DNA from: Silurus meridionalis
Taxonomy: Eukaryota > Chordata > Actinopteri > Siluriformes > Siluridae
Length of the DNA: 64,000 bases
Direction: 5' to 3'
Assembly (NCBI RefSeq): GCF_014805685.1
Contig: NC_060902.1
Coordinates: 1,586,145 to 1,650,144 of the forward strand
Within the stretch, counting starts at the first letter, position 1; every line of letters starts with the position of its first letter. Made by a program: the position numbers and the translations under genes. Positions 32,270 to 44,910 of the stretch are shown in pieces. The notes under the pieces were generated by a model, which was not told where the DNA came from, did no database searches, and saw only the letters and a program-made list of their open reading frames with translations.

Positions 32270-34110
32270 AAGTCAAAAAGCTTTTATTGCCATTTTAGCC
32301 ATATATTGTTGACGTAGTTCACAGTAAAACGAGACGTTTCATATAGACCCTGGTGCTACATAAAACAACATAAATCTACATCACAAAACACTGAGCTACA
32401 TCACACAACACAGAGTTACATCACACAACACTGAGCTATATCACACAACACAGAGTTACATCACACAACACAGAGCTCCATCACACAACACAGAGCTACA
32501 TCAAACAACACAGAGCTACATCAAACAACACAAAGCTACATCACACAGAGCTACATCACACAACACAGAGCTCCATCAAACAACACAGAGCTACATCAAA
32601 CAACACAAAGCTACATCACACAGAGCTACATCACACAACACAGACCTCCATCACACAACACAGAGCTACATCAAACAACACAGAGCTCCATCACACAACA
32701 CAGAGTTACATCACACAACACAGAGCTCCATCACACAACACAGAGCTACATCAAACAACACAGAGCTACATCACACAGAGCTCCATCACACAACACAGAG
32801 CTACATCACACAGAGCTCCATCACACAACACAGAGCTACATCACACAGAGCTCCATCACACAACACAGAGCTACATCACACAACAGAGCTCCATCACACA
32901 ACACAGAGCTACATCACACAACACAGAGCTACATCACACAGAGCTACATCACAACACAGAGCTCCATCACACAACACAGAGCTACATCACACAACACAGA
33001 GTTACATCACACAACACTGAGCTACATCACACAACACAGAGCTACATCACACAACACCGAGCTACATCACACAACACAGAGCTACATCACACAACACAGA
33101 GTTACATCACACAACACTGAGCTACATCACACAACACAGAGTTACATCACACAACAGAGCTACATCACAACACAGAGCTCCATCACACAACACAGAGCTA
33201 CATCACACAACACAGAGTTACATCACACAACACTGAGCTACATCACACAACACAGAGCTACATCACACAACACCGAGCTACATCACACAACACAGAGCTA
33301 CATCACACAACACAGAGTTACATCACACAACACTGAGCTACATCACACAACACAGAGTTACATCACACAACACCGAGCTACATCACACAACACAGAGCTA
33401 CATCACACAACACAGAGCTACATCACACAACATAGAGCTACATCACACAACACAGAGCTCCATCAAACAACACAGAGCTCCATCACACAACACAGAGCTA
33501 CATTACACAACACAGAGCTACATCACACAACACAGAGCTCCATCACACAACACAGAGCTCCATCAAACAACACAGAGCTCCATCACACAACACAGAGCTC
33601 CATCACACAACACAGAGCTACATCACACAACACAGAGCTCCATCACACAACACAGAGTTACATCACACAACACAGAGCTACATCACACAACACTGAGCTA
33701 CATCACACAACACAGAGTTACATCACACAACACTGAGCTACATCACACTGAGCTACATCACACAACACAGAGCTGCATCACACAACACAGAGCTCCATCA
33801 CACAACACAGAGCTACATCACACAACACAGAGCTACATCAAACAACACAGAGCTGCATCACACAACACAGAGCTCCATCACACAACACAGAGCTGCATCA
33901 CACAACACAGAGCTCCATCACACAACACAGAGCTGCATCACACAACACAGAGATACATAACAAAATACAGAGCCAAGGAAAGTAAGTTGTTCAAGCCACA
34001 CAAAGTGCATCATGTGCGAACAGTGCAGACAAAAGACACAGTAAACTGACGATACAAAACAGAGCAGTGCAGGACAGATACACAAAATCTTGCTGACCAG
34101 TGTATGTTCT
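32270..34110 (-). mobile_element. LINE-type 3' tail split by a minisatellite
   Basis: The left part ('gtcaagtcaaaaagctttta', then 'tggtgctacataaaacaaca') and the right part ('agtgcatcatgtgcgaacag', then 'gcaggacagata') together match the reverse complement of the tail sequences at 42.08-42.46 and 60.06-60.35 kb. Between them, a short native segment has expanded into the minisatellite. Confidence 0.75.
32360..33955. repeat. 20-bp minisatellite, about 80 units
   Basis: The unit is ctacatcacacaacacagag, with ctcc-, ttac- and ctgc- variants, ctgag/ccgag ends and a 15-bp short form. A higher-order duplication is visible. The marker order from the deleted unit at 32941 through the rare 'caccgag' unit at 33055 repeats at 33157 and 33271, an offset of 216 bp. 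Confidence 0.95.
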
Positions 34111-34234
34111 ATATATAAGAGACCTGTAAACAAAGTGTGTACTTGTAAACATACACAAAATGTGCAAAACAGCAATAGCAGCAATCAAATTTGAGTGTGT
34201 TTGAGTTCAAGTTAAAAACAGTTCAGTAACACAG

Positions 34235-34235
<1 letters not shown>

Positions 34236-34309
<74 letters not shown>

Positions 34310-34325
34310 TGTATGTGTCTGTGTA
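34236..34325. repeat. (GT)n microsatellite
   Basis: A GT run of about 34 units with later interruptions. Confidence 0.9.
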
Positions 34326-35671
34326 TGTTTGGTACAGCAGAAGTTTGACTCAGGTTCCCAGTCCTATCAGCAAAAAAAGAACCAGATTCTCAGTTTACGA
34401 AGCCTTTCCCGGGGCACAGACCAGCGTAAATCTTCTGTCGTGAAATGATATAGCTGACGGCATCTTATCTGAACAAAGACTTGCTCCAGGACTAGTGACT
34501 TTAACTTTGAAACTGCATGGTTTTTACAGATGTTTAGAAATAGTTGATGAGGAAAATAGAATGCATTTACAGTGTATATGTGACAAATTCAAAACTTGTT
34601 TGTGGTGCTAGAGAAAATTTGTAGAATGAGGAACATCTGAAGAATAAAACATATCCCTCTCCTATTGGTCACCAAAACTTAATCAGGAAATGTTTAAGAA
34701 ATAAACAGTTCATCATTCGGTCATGTTAGTTTATACACAATTCATTTTATTTTGTTGGACCTCCAGAGAGTTTTTGTTGAAAGCCCCCTGCTGTAGTTAT
34801 TAGTCCCAGTGTGGGTGGAATAGTTCCTGATTAAAAAGTTCCTATAAACAGCCAGATCAATATCATACACTTTTACATAATACTCCTACCACATACAGTA
34901 ACAGTACAATCCATTAAAATTGATCTCTGGCTGCTAAATGTTTGAGAAGCTGCTCTATGCCACACTTCCCTCCCTCCACCATTCCTCCATCTTGCCCTCT
35001 CTTGTTTATTTGTGTTGGCCTAATGCCAACTATTCCTCGGATTCTCCTCGGTTCCACTCTCTGTGATATCTTCCCTCAGGACCTTTTCCCTCCAAAATCC
35101 ATTTCAAACAAGTAACTTGAGAGTTCTGGGGCTACAATTTTTTTGTTTGAAAGTCATGTGATCACAGGGGGATTTATCTAATCTTAATAGTTAAACATTT
35201 ATTTTTTTATAGACTTCATTGTCCGTAAATGATTCTTTGTTTGGCGTTGCAGATGTTTGCACGTTCTGTTTGCTTTTATCTGTTCGGCTTCTGCCGTCAC
35301 TCAGTGAGGAAAACCGTAAACTGTAAAACTGCAAACATTCCTACTTTATTCGTAAGTTTCCGACGTGACACTAGAAGTTGTGTCTCACCACTAGATGGTA
35401 GTAACTGCTATTAGTGACTGCTGGTGACTGCTGTTGCTAAGCGATTGTGAACTGTTCACTGTTAGTGAGACCAACTCATCACCTGTTCATAGACACAGTG
35501 ACACGCTTTGGTTTAATGAGCTGTATTTTATTACATTTTCTAAAAAATTTTAACCGGAAAAGTTTGCGAATCTCCTTTGGATGGGAATCTCCTCCTCCTT
35601 TTAAAAGGCTCAGGTGTTGATACATGATGATGATGATGATGTAGGTGATGAACAGCTTTTTTTGCTCAGCA
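34326..35671. other. gene-free stretch
   Basis: No exon is recognised. A CTCF-like motif, ccactagatggtag, lies at 35388-35401 (plus strand), and a short (GAT)n at about 35626-35640. Confidence 0.45.
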
Positions 35672-36090
35672 ATACATTGTATGGACAAAACTTTGTATTC
35701 ACCTAACCAAAAGATTACTAACATTTGCTGTTGTAATTACCTTCACTCTTCAGGGAAGATGTTCCACAAGAGCTGTGGATGTTTGTGGAGATTCATTCAG
35801 CCTCAAGTGTGTTAGAAAAGTCAGGTACTAATGTAGGTGAGAAGGTGAGGAGGTCTGGGGTTCAGTAGGGTTTAAAGCTCTATAGAAGGAGATCTTCCAC
35901 CAAACCCAACCAATGTAACGCAGATCTTTATGGAGCTGGCTTTGTGCACAGGGGAATTGTCATGCTTGAACAGGTTTGGGTTTTCTAGTTCATCCCACCA
36001 ATTCCAAAGACGTCCTGTACCATTGTGTGCTTCTAATAGTTGTCTTGACAAGTCTGGTGTCTCAATGCTGGTGTCTCGAAGCACTTTTAG
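35672..36090. mobile_element. Tc1/mariner-type MITE
   Basis: It begins 'tacattgtatggacaaaact' and contains 'cagggaagatgttccac' and 'tcatgcttgaacaggtttgg'. It ends near 'ctcgaagcacttttagaatg'. Same family as 699-1166. Confidence 0.65.
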
Positions 36091-36162
36091 AATGGGAAAC
36101 ACTTTAACAGAAATAACCATTTGAGATTTGTTCAAGAAAAATATTTACAGATAGAACAACAC

Positions 36163-36478
36163 ATTAGTGACGGCTCGCTCATGTCTTTAATGTGACTCAG
36201 AAGAACGAGATTGAGTGATGCGTTCATCTTCTACTGGACGCGCATGAGCAAAGCATCACAAAATCTCTGCAGGTGATGTACAGGAAACAGAGTAGATGAG
36301 TTCATTTCTTGACCTTTTTAGTCTGAGTCGTTCTATCTTTTATCACGTATATATACGCTATGAAGGCGATTAAAGAAACGAAATGAACTTAATGACTCAA
36401 AAAAAAGATTCGTTCAATTTGATGAACGAGATTCAAAGAATCAAGTCACTAAAATGATTCGATCTTCCATCACTAATC
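36163..36478. mobile_element. small non-autonomous DNA element
   Basis: The left end attagtgacggctcg and the right end cgatcttccatcactaat form an imperfect inverted repeat ('ttagtgaYgg'). Internal 'gattcgttcaatttgatgaa' stretches are typical of a fish non-autonomous element. There is no transposase. Confidence 0.55.
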
Positions 36479-36674
36479 CACACCATGGAATCAAGATTTC
36501 AGCCAACATTCAAATCGAAATGTTCTCAATCCTACACAAATTATAGGTTTTCAATCTTCAGCAGATCCAAACTCTAGTTTCTAACGATTCCCTGACACAG
36601 TGTTTCGGCATGTGTAGTCTGAAGTTTCTTCAGTTATATATATTGTAACATAATATATATATTATAACGTATAT

Positions 36675-36805
36675 GTGTTGTACCGGCACTAATTTTATTA
36701 ACGCATGATTCATGCAGAGCGCATTTCTGTTTGACCATTTTATTTTGTGTTCCTGCTCTATGTTAAGTAAAGTTTCACTAATAATAAACCTTTTCAATGC
36801 CTTGT
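36675..36805. mobile_element. fragment of the 58.8-59.6 kb element
   Basis: The phrases 'ggcactaattttattaacgc', 'tttctgtttgaccatttta' and 'ctctatgttaagtaaagttt' match, with an internal deletion, parts of the element at 58763-59608. Confidence 0.6.
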
Positions 36806-37093
36806 CAATCTTGTGCCTTTACAAGCTGTCCTGCAAACACGTGGACCCATGAAGAGCCCTCGAGGTTAACGCACGTGCTTTAACAATCAAACACAACTGG
36901 AAAAGTGGATCAAAATCAAATCACAGTCCCAGCGTGGAAAAACTTTACCTGTGGTCAGCTCTAAGCTCTGAACCTCCCTTAGATATTTAACGAGCTCCAG
37001 CAAGTAGACACTTAAAATGTTTTTTAAATGTCATAATCATGTGTAAGCCTTCATTTTGTTTCCTGAATTTGGTTTGCGTTTTTAAACCACACG

Positions 37094-37094
<1 letters not shown>

Positions 37095-37149
<55 letters not shown>

Positions 37150-37227
37150 CCCTCACCATGCATACAGAAAGCTCTTGAGGGACATCTGACAGTCCCCTCC
37201 CACCCTTTTGCTCCCCTACCATGTCCC

Positions 37228-37268
<41 letters not shown>

Positions 37269-37354
37269 TCTTGTCTTAGCCCCACTTGCTAGGCAGATGG
37301 CTCTTTGTTGAAGCTTTACAATAGGGTCGAGGTCGCTCTAGATCTCCACTGGTG

Positions 37355-37400
<46 letters not shown>
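37095..37400. repeat. CA, GT and CA microsatellite cluster
   Basis: (CA)n lies at 37098-37144, (GT)n at 37230-37267 and (CA)n at 37354-37400. Confidence 0.9.
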
Positions 37401-37403
<3 letters not shown>

Positions 37404-40279
37404 ACTTTAGGTCAGTTAATCCATTTTCCAACTAATGCTTTAAAATCCCTTATCAAGGTAAAGAACTTTCATAGGGTGCACACAAACTTATTCAGTCTCT
37501 ATTCTACAGTCTCTAGTGGACATGTCTCTAACCTGTCATTAAGAAGGTTCTGGGTTCTAATGGGGGTAAAAAAAAAGGTGCACATGCAATCGAATGATTG
37601 TCCAACTGAAGTGGATGAGATGCGATCCAAACGGAACATGTCAGCTGGAACCGAGGGGGGAAGATAAAAATGATAATTTGCCGTCTGGGTTATCAGGCCG
37701 TCCCCCAATTCCCTCATCTGAGCAGAGAAGAAGAAGAATGGCGTTCTAACTTCCCTGGCTTCTTTACCGGAGGCGGTGATTTCTGAGGAATAGGTGGAAG
37801 GGTAGGTGGGGAAAACGATAAAAAGTGAGCCACTACATGTTTGAACAGCGTCGTTGGAATTGAAAGCCAAGTGCAAGCAAAGACCTGTCGAGACCGTGCA
37901 GTTAGGAAAGCGAGTTCGTTAGCCAGGCGCCAATGCTTTTTATGAAAAAAACGAGAAAAAAAGTGTAGGTGGTGAGTGCAGGTAAAGGAGCCACCTCATT
38001 CAAGTCTTAACCTATGGAAATTTCCACTAGGGCTGACTGAGCAGGCTGAGATCTTCCATTTCATTTTCCTCCTTAAACATCACAAAGAGTCATTTTGATT
38101 CCATTGTGATCTTTACAGTTGTTTTCACACACTTTCATGCAAATTTCCAACCAAAGAACCGTTACAGATTTGCAGAATGCTTCCTGTAGTATGTTTTCAT
38201 TTCAACATGCTAATGTATCAAGCTGGATTCTACTGGAGTAAAGTTTTACAGTATGTAGCAGGTCCATTATTAGCTATAGGCAGAACAGATCATTGCGTAG
38301 GGCTCGGATGAGGGCCTCCATTCCCTTAACAAACCTAAACACCAGTTTACCAATCAAGACAGGCAGCGTAAGACAAGGTTTTTTATCCATTGTATGTGAA
38401 TAACTGTCACTCACCTGAAGTGGAACCAGTTGCAATGTACATTTTGCCGAGGGCCTTCAAATGTCTAGACGCGGCCCTGGTATGTAGATATATTTTTATG
38501 TGGAAAATAAGTTCTTGCCATAATAAACTGAACCATCTATACCTAGCACTGGTGTTTCTAATACTTGTTAACTTTCATTACTAGGTATCTAACTCAAAAT
38601 GTCATTTTATATACACTTAAAAAAGTTATTAGATTAATAATAGAGGTCATTAGACTTCAGGACTCTCACCTAACCCTGGTTGTTATAGCAGCTATAAACA
38701 GTCATTCCCTGACCTGATTTTCTCTCAATTTTTTCCTGAAGAAAAAAATGTATAATAATAATAATACAGGTTGTATTTTTCTATTAAAACAATACCATGG
38801 TAACACCTTTGTCCTAATGATTTATCTGTTACAGCTTTATCTAAAACTGGAGACTCCTTCCATGATCATTCATCTATAACTACTAAGCTACTGCTACCTC
38901 TCTTTCATTACTTGAAGAGTAGAGTGCAAGAATGTGATATCTCATAATACTCATGTGCAATATTTTTTTTCTTCCACCGGCTGAACAACCACTGCACTAT
39001 TATCTCTCTTTCTGTCTTCTGTTCTTGGTCTTTCTCTCTCTCTCTGCAGGGCCTGTACGTTAAAAGTTGACATGAGTTAATATGGTTGACCAATAAAGCT
39101 GATTCTGAAATACAGATATCTACATACCATTTTTAATCAGTTTATGTGAACATCCTAATGCTGAAATGAATCATAAATAGGTTACGAATATACATTTTTA
39201 ATTAATAATATGTCCCTAAAGAGTGAGACAGAGGTGACGGTTCTGAGTGGAAAAACTTAGTTGAATCCTTAAGAGACTCAAAAGGGAAACTCATCTTCAT
39301 CAGGGTGACATTAGGATATTCTTTTATTGTTGAGGTTATCAAATGTTTACTCATGGAGACTTGAATGTACAACTTTTCATGCCAATTGTGCTCCACTGTT
39401 GAAAACTGTTCATATTAATTACAGTCCAAATCCGTCTTCATGGTTCCTAAGCATCCGAAATAGCTTTAAATATCTTTACGGTGTTCATGTGTACCATTAC
39501 CATAAATAACATCAGCCAATATAAACATGTTTCCATTAATCAGGTAAAAAATCACTGTATGTTACAGCAGGTATGCGCATATATGTCCAATAAAGCTGAT
39601 GTGAGGAGAATGTCCTCACAGAATTACCTCAGGACATCTACGGGTTGTACTGATTTGTTCCAGGTTTCTGCAGTGAGCCATGAGAAAGCCATGCCTCATG
39701 TGTTATCCACTGCTGTTCAGAACAAAAGAGCACAGCTCACCCATATAACCTCTTTCCCTCCAAAAATCTTGACCTCTGACCCTGGAAACAGCCCTTCCCC
39801 TGTCCAACAGCCTCCATGTCTAACAGTGCAGGTGTCACGTTTCAGGCTTTTGTCCCCAAATTTAGGTGTAAAACTAATTACATTCCTCGAGCTACACAAG
39901 AACCTGTCTGAACAAAGTATAGGTGTGATTATACAGCGGTGTCAGTGCAAAGCCACCAGGAAGACACATGTTTTATAAATAGACAATAATCATAATCATG
40001 TTTTTCAAGTATTTCCAAACGACAAAGATATACACATTGTCTCATATTTCTGTTTGCTGCATGCAGCCGTTAAGGGATATGACCCAGTTTCTTTAATTGT
40101 ATCTAATCTAGACATCATTATGAATGGATGGATGGATTGATGGATGGATGGATGGATTTGCTTGCAGGCATTATTTAACCACATCATAATTAGACTATGG
40201 GTTGATATATTTTTAAAAGGGAGAGGAAATACTGCATTAAAGCCCCTAAAATACAATCACTTTTGAGTTTGGGTCGACA
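37401..40279. other. gene-free stretch
   Basis: No supported exon is seen. 'caataaagctgattctg' (about 39091) is a LINE-type tail. A short GATG repeat lies at about 40126-40156. Confidence 0.45.
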
Positions 40280-40625
40280 CAATATACACTATATAGACAA
40301 AAGTATTGGCATTGACATTTACATCTATATGTGGTTCCTCCCCAAACTACTGGAGGCACACAGGATAAAATGTCCCCTTCACTTGAACTAAGAGACCCAA
40401 ACCTGGAAAATCTAAAAACTATAATGGGTTGTATTGAAAAATCTTGAGGGACCTGCTAAGGAGTTCTGACCTCAACCCTATTGAACACCAGTGAGGCTTT
40501 CACACTAAACTCACTCTCATTTAATCAGTACCTTCACTAACAGTCTTGTGGCTGAATAAGCAGAAATCTCCACTGGCACACTCCAAAATCTAGAGGAACA
40601 TATTCCCGGAAGAGTGAAGGTTATT
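40280..40625. mobile_element. Tc1/mariner-type MITE, reverse orientation
   Basis: It starts 'tacactatatagacaaaagt'. The inside reads 'gacctcaaccctattgaaca', the opposite strand of the 699-1166 family, and it ends 'gaagagtgaaggttattata'. Confidence 0.6.
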
Positions 40626-40671
40626 ATAATATATTATGTATCATTATATATAGATTATACACAATTTTACC

Positions 40672-40773
40672 CATACACACACACACACACACACACACAT
40701 ATACTACTATGCCACTATTATTGAAAGAGGGAGAAAGAGAGAGAAAGAGAGAGAGAGGGAGAGAGAGAAAGAG
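40672..40773. repeat. (CA)n and purine (GA)n tracts
   Basis: (AC)n lies at 40674-40700. A gaga/gaaa purine tract lies at 40725-40773. Confidence 0.8.
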
Positions 40774-41099
40774 CTGTCTTATGTGTTTTGTCCAAAACAC
40801 TGACAATACAATTTCAAATCTCTTGAATCACTCAACATATACTACTTACACTAAACTCCTCCCGCTAAAAAAAAAAAACTAAACTCCCATATGAAAAAAA
40901 AAAAAGCTCCAAAGAGCAGCAGGCAATTTTTGGATGAGATCCAGTCTCCATGGAAACTAATCGAGCTCGTAGGCAGGCTGCGGGTATACGGAGGGGGAAT
41001 ATGCACTACAGGAAATGACCTAACAAAACCTCCCTTCTCCCATTGCTCCCATTTTCCAGTAGCGTAGCATGAGTAATGCTTGGACCTGAGCACTGTTGC

Positions 41100-41460
41100 T
41101 TGTCTGGATCCGTGCAGCAGACAGCCGTCTCTAAGTGCCGAGCCGACACATGGACTTCATTTCCTAAATAAAAGAGCCTCTATATACAGCATGGCATGAG
41201 TTTTTACTCCTTTGTCTGAAGATAAACAAGAGGCTTTATGTGATTATGTTCATTAATCTCCTTCCACGGTCTCGAACGCTGTCATCTGCACATCAAGACC
41301 TGCACCCAAAGCGCAACTTGTGGAGCGCTGTGGTTTTAGGTTTGGGATTACAACACGTTTGAGTGCTTTCATCTTGGTGCGTAATTGCCCCCGTCATCCG
41401 CCTGGCCATAATTATAAAGTTTTCTTTGGAAAACTAGCCGACCGTGGCCTCGGAGAGCTT
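41100..41460. other. unique, repeat-poor stretch, possible conserved non-coding element
   Basis: This block lacks recognisable repeats. It carries MEF2/SRF-like AT cores (tctatatacagc, ccataattataaag) and homeodomain-like attaat cores. It is non-coding in all frames. The regulatory idea is inference. Confidence 0.25.
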
Positions 41461-41982
41461 CACGTTGTGGGAAAAAAAAGATTTCTGAACTGTTCCAGTT
41501 GTAAAGCATTGGGGTATGGTGAACAGTGGCTCCGAATTCAATCATCAGCTCATCCATTTACATCAAAATCATAAAAATGTTCTAGATCTCCATGAACATA
41601 AGAAATATATGTATGGGAACTTTAGACAGGTTTTAACCCCATGGAATAGTTTTGTAATGGCATTATGAAAAGAATAAAAGACTTCATGGTATGCTGATTT
41701 CTCAACTTCTCAACATTGGAGTCCATGTATATTTTTTACCATTTCATGTTGAAGAACATCCACAAAACATTTATCAACCTCTTTCACTCTTTCCACTCAC
41801 ATAGCTTGGAATGTTAATAGGAAACCACAAAGTGAATGAAGCTCTAAAACTGGAGACTCCTTCTGAGAAGGTTATATGAATGTCACCTGAGAGAAAACTT
41901 CACCATTAGGGTCATTTTATGAATCCATTCATGTAATGCAAGTACCTGTAAATGAATTGTTAGTACAGAACCGGCATAAACT

Positions 41983-42460
41983 TTGCAGATGATTTGCAGC
42001 TGCGCCATTGTTGAAACTACTTCCAACACATCAGCCAGAACCAAGGTTTTAAAAGTGCTTTGGTATAAAGCAAACAATTCAGTTGCTTCAGTGAAACTAA
42101 TAACAAAACAAATGAGGAAAATGATGAATGTATGTCTGAACTTGTTCATAGATTTTGTCCTACACTGTCTTGTGTTGTCTTGCACTGTTTGCAACAGGTT
42201 GCACATGATGCACTTCATGTGGCGAGGACACTTACTAGTCCTTCACTCTTTGTTTTCTGTTATGTAGCTTTATGTTGTTTAATGTAGCATCAGGTTTCTG
42301 GAGGAACGTTGTTTCATTTCGCTGTGTACTGCTTCAGATACAGTATATATGGTTGAAATGACAAAAGCTTCTTGACTTGACTTGACTTGACTTGATTTCA
42401 CTTGACTTGACTTGACTTGACTTGACTTGACTTGACTTGATTTGACTTGATTTAAACAGA
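41983..42460 (+). mobile_element. LINE-type 3' tail with (CTTGA)n
   Basis: The part from 'tcctacactgtcttgtgttg' (about 42158) to 'tggttgaaatgacaaaagct' matches the tail at 60.06-60.35 kb. It ends in about 17 CTTGA pentamers (42370-42453), a terminal simple repeat of the kind LINEs carry. Confidence 0.7.
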
Positions 42461-43369
42461 TAAATAGATCTAGCTTTGTATCTTAACCTTCAAAATCCAA
42501 TTCAAACATTTAACGTCCATGTCTAGATCTCAGTAATATCCCAGTAAATCCGATTCCTTCAAGGAGCATATTGCCATGACTACATACCATCTGTGACTTC
42601 TTCTAGAGAAAACTAATTCACTTTTGATACAGGATCTGATGAATCTGCAATGTCACGGTTTCAAGCATTATACAGTATGAAGAAACAGCCATTCACATTT
42701 GCATAAATTTAGAAGACGCATGACAGTATGCACAGTGAAGTTTTGTTTCTGATGCAACAGGTATTAACAGATGCACACAATCACAATCAGCCAAACAATG
42801 GAGATTTCGCATAGATTTTTAATATGAAAAGGGAAGAGGATTTGTGGATGGGCTTTAGGATGAGCGGGTGAGGGAAGAGTTAGCATGTCAAAGTGTTCCT
42901 CCTGGCTGAGAACAAAACAGCCACATGGAGAGTCTCAATCTAAAGACACAATGGCCTTTACATACAACATGCTAATGAAATGGCGGCTGTAAACAAAGAC
43001 GCAGCGGCTGTTTGGGCCTCTGTGTGTGTAGACCATCGAGTCAGGGGTATGATGGGATGAAAAAAGATTGGACGGCTGCCTAAAAGTGATTATCGGCCAT
43101 AGATGTGATATATCAATAGGTTCGGTGTTGCCAATTTAGAGCCTTTAGTGCCTATTTTTCAAAAAATAAAGAAAAAATAGCAGATGTTGGCGAATCTTTT
43201 GATTGTAATAGGGCACTCCAGGTCACATGACATCTGCTGGTTATATAAAATGATAGAGCAAGTTCACTTGTGGTAGACTGAGGTTCACTTCTGAGAACCA
43301 ATGATCAGCACTGATTGGTGCAACCCATGCACTTTGAAAAAAACCAAATTATTCCATCCATAGACATTT
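42461..43369. other. unique stretch upstream of the ptma module
   Basis: No exon is recognised. 42850-43060 is repeat-poor and contains 'gctaatgaaatggcggctgt' and a forkhead-type tgtaaacaaag. Confidence 0.35.
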
Positions 43370-44510
43370 TCTCACTACATTTGCTTTTTGTTTTGTCTGC
43401 ACTCTTCAAGATAGTTTGGGTGGACAGTAGTTTTCTGACGATGAGACCAAACCATTCTTCTTTCTTTCTTTCTGAAAACTTAACCTATTGTTTTTCACTC
43501 CATAAAACTCTCCAATTGTTATTCTACTGTATTCTGTTCTATCGCAAAAGTCCGGCTTCTTTATTTAACACGATTTATTGAGCATGCCCATTGGCTGTGA
43601 GATGTCACCTGGGGGACTTCGAAAAGACTCAGTGTTCATACGTAGCCTACTGTTTTGAAAAACAAAACTGGGAAATGCAGAACAAATATGATTCAATTTC
43701 AATACATTTTCTTGGTTATATTTAGTCTTGAAACCAGATTATATAATCCGTAGCCATTTCCTTGCGTCTGTTTTCCTGACCACACACTACCTTTGCTTTT
43801 CTTTTTGTCTGCGCTCTTCTCTTCAACGATTAGACAGATAGATAGGTAGTTAGTTTTTTTCTTGTTAGAGGACGAGAACAAACCATTCTTTCTTTCTTTT
43901 TCACTTCATAAAACTCCCCTATTCTTATTCTACTGTATTTTGTTCTATTGTGTCTCTGCAAAAGTTTAGCTTCTTTATTTCACATGATTTATTGAGAATA
44001 CTAGTTGGCTGTGTGACATCACTCGGGGGACTTTGAGCAACTCTGTAACTGCACTTTCCCCTGAAAAAAACAGAACCGGGAACCGATCAGGTACGATTCC
44101 ATTTTTCTTGGTGATATTTACAGTCTTAAAACCGAATTATACATCCTCGCAATTTCCTGGAGTCTTTTACTCTGACTACATACTACCTTTGTTTTTCTTT
44201 TTTTGTCAGCGCTTTTTTTATGAATTAGAGACCAAAACCAGATTGTTTTTCACGCGATAAAACATCTATTCTTATTCTACCGTTTTTCTGTTCTATTGTG
44301 TCCCAAGTGTTCATGTGCAAATAATCCTGAGGATTCAGTAAGCATGCGCGTTGGCTGTGTGACGTCACTAGGGTAACTTCGAACTACTCTATGCGCGTGC
44401 ATAGACAACTTTCCCCTGAAAAACAGAACTAGGAAACACCGATCAGGTGCGATTCCATTCATAAAATGTCAACAATGAAAATTAGAAGTGTTAAAAACCG
44501 AATCTTTATT
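43370..44510 (+). repeat. three diverged tandem copies of a promoter-proximal module
   Basis: About 350-410 bp is present three times. Each copy reads, in order, 'gtctgcactctt'-like, 'attctactgtattctgttct'-like, 'ttggctgtg', then a CRE-like site and 'acttcgaa'. The landmark ttggctgtg starts at 43591, 44005 and 44351 (spacings 414 and 346). Copy 3, nearest ptma, has a perfect CRE (tgacgtca, 44360-44367). Copy 2 has tgacatca and copy 1 has agatgtcac, the changes expected from CpG decay. Confidence 0.75.
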
Positions 44511-44519
44511 GTCTGTGTG

Positions 44520-44910
44520 TGAACTCCATGTGGCGCGATTTTGTTATAATGTTTCGCCAATAGAAGCGCGGAGAGCCGGGTTTTTTTTTTTTATTTCTTA
44601 AGTAGGCGGAGCTTGGAGGCAGGCTTCATCGCTGAGCGACGCGCGTCCGTCCTATAGGAGTAGGCGAAACCGCCGCGCTGAATTCTGCCCGGCCAATCAG
44701 AAAGCGCGAGGCATTGGCCGTCCAATCAGATTCCGCAGCGGTTAGCTCGCTCCTTTCAGTTCTCTCAGGTCGACGCGGTTTTGATTCACTCTTCCTCCTC
44801 GCGTCTCACCGCCTCCTCTCTCAGCTCTCTAACACGAGGGAAAAGAAAACACTATTTCTTTTTTTAAAACATAAGTATTTTTTTAAGTTCTTTTCCCCCC
44901 TCAACAAAAC
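44520..44910 (+). promoter_or_regulatory. ptma CpG-island promoter and 5' UTR
   Basis: CpG-rich, with CCAAT boxes at 44693 and 44722 (ccaatcag), an inverted attgg at 44713 and a GC-box-like ggcggagc at about 44606. There is no clear TATA box, as usual for a housekeeping gene. CpG richness continues into intron 1 (about 45455-45600). Confidence 0.75.

Noticed and set aside
32360..33955. CRISPR-like regular array
   Set aside because: Units are head-to-tail without unique spacers, and the context is a vertebrate retroelement. It is a minisatellite.
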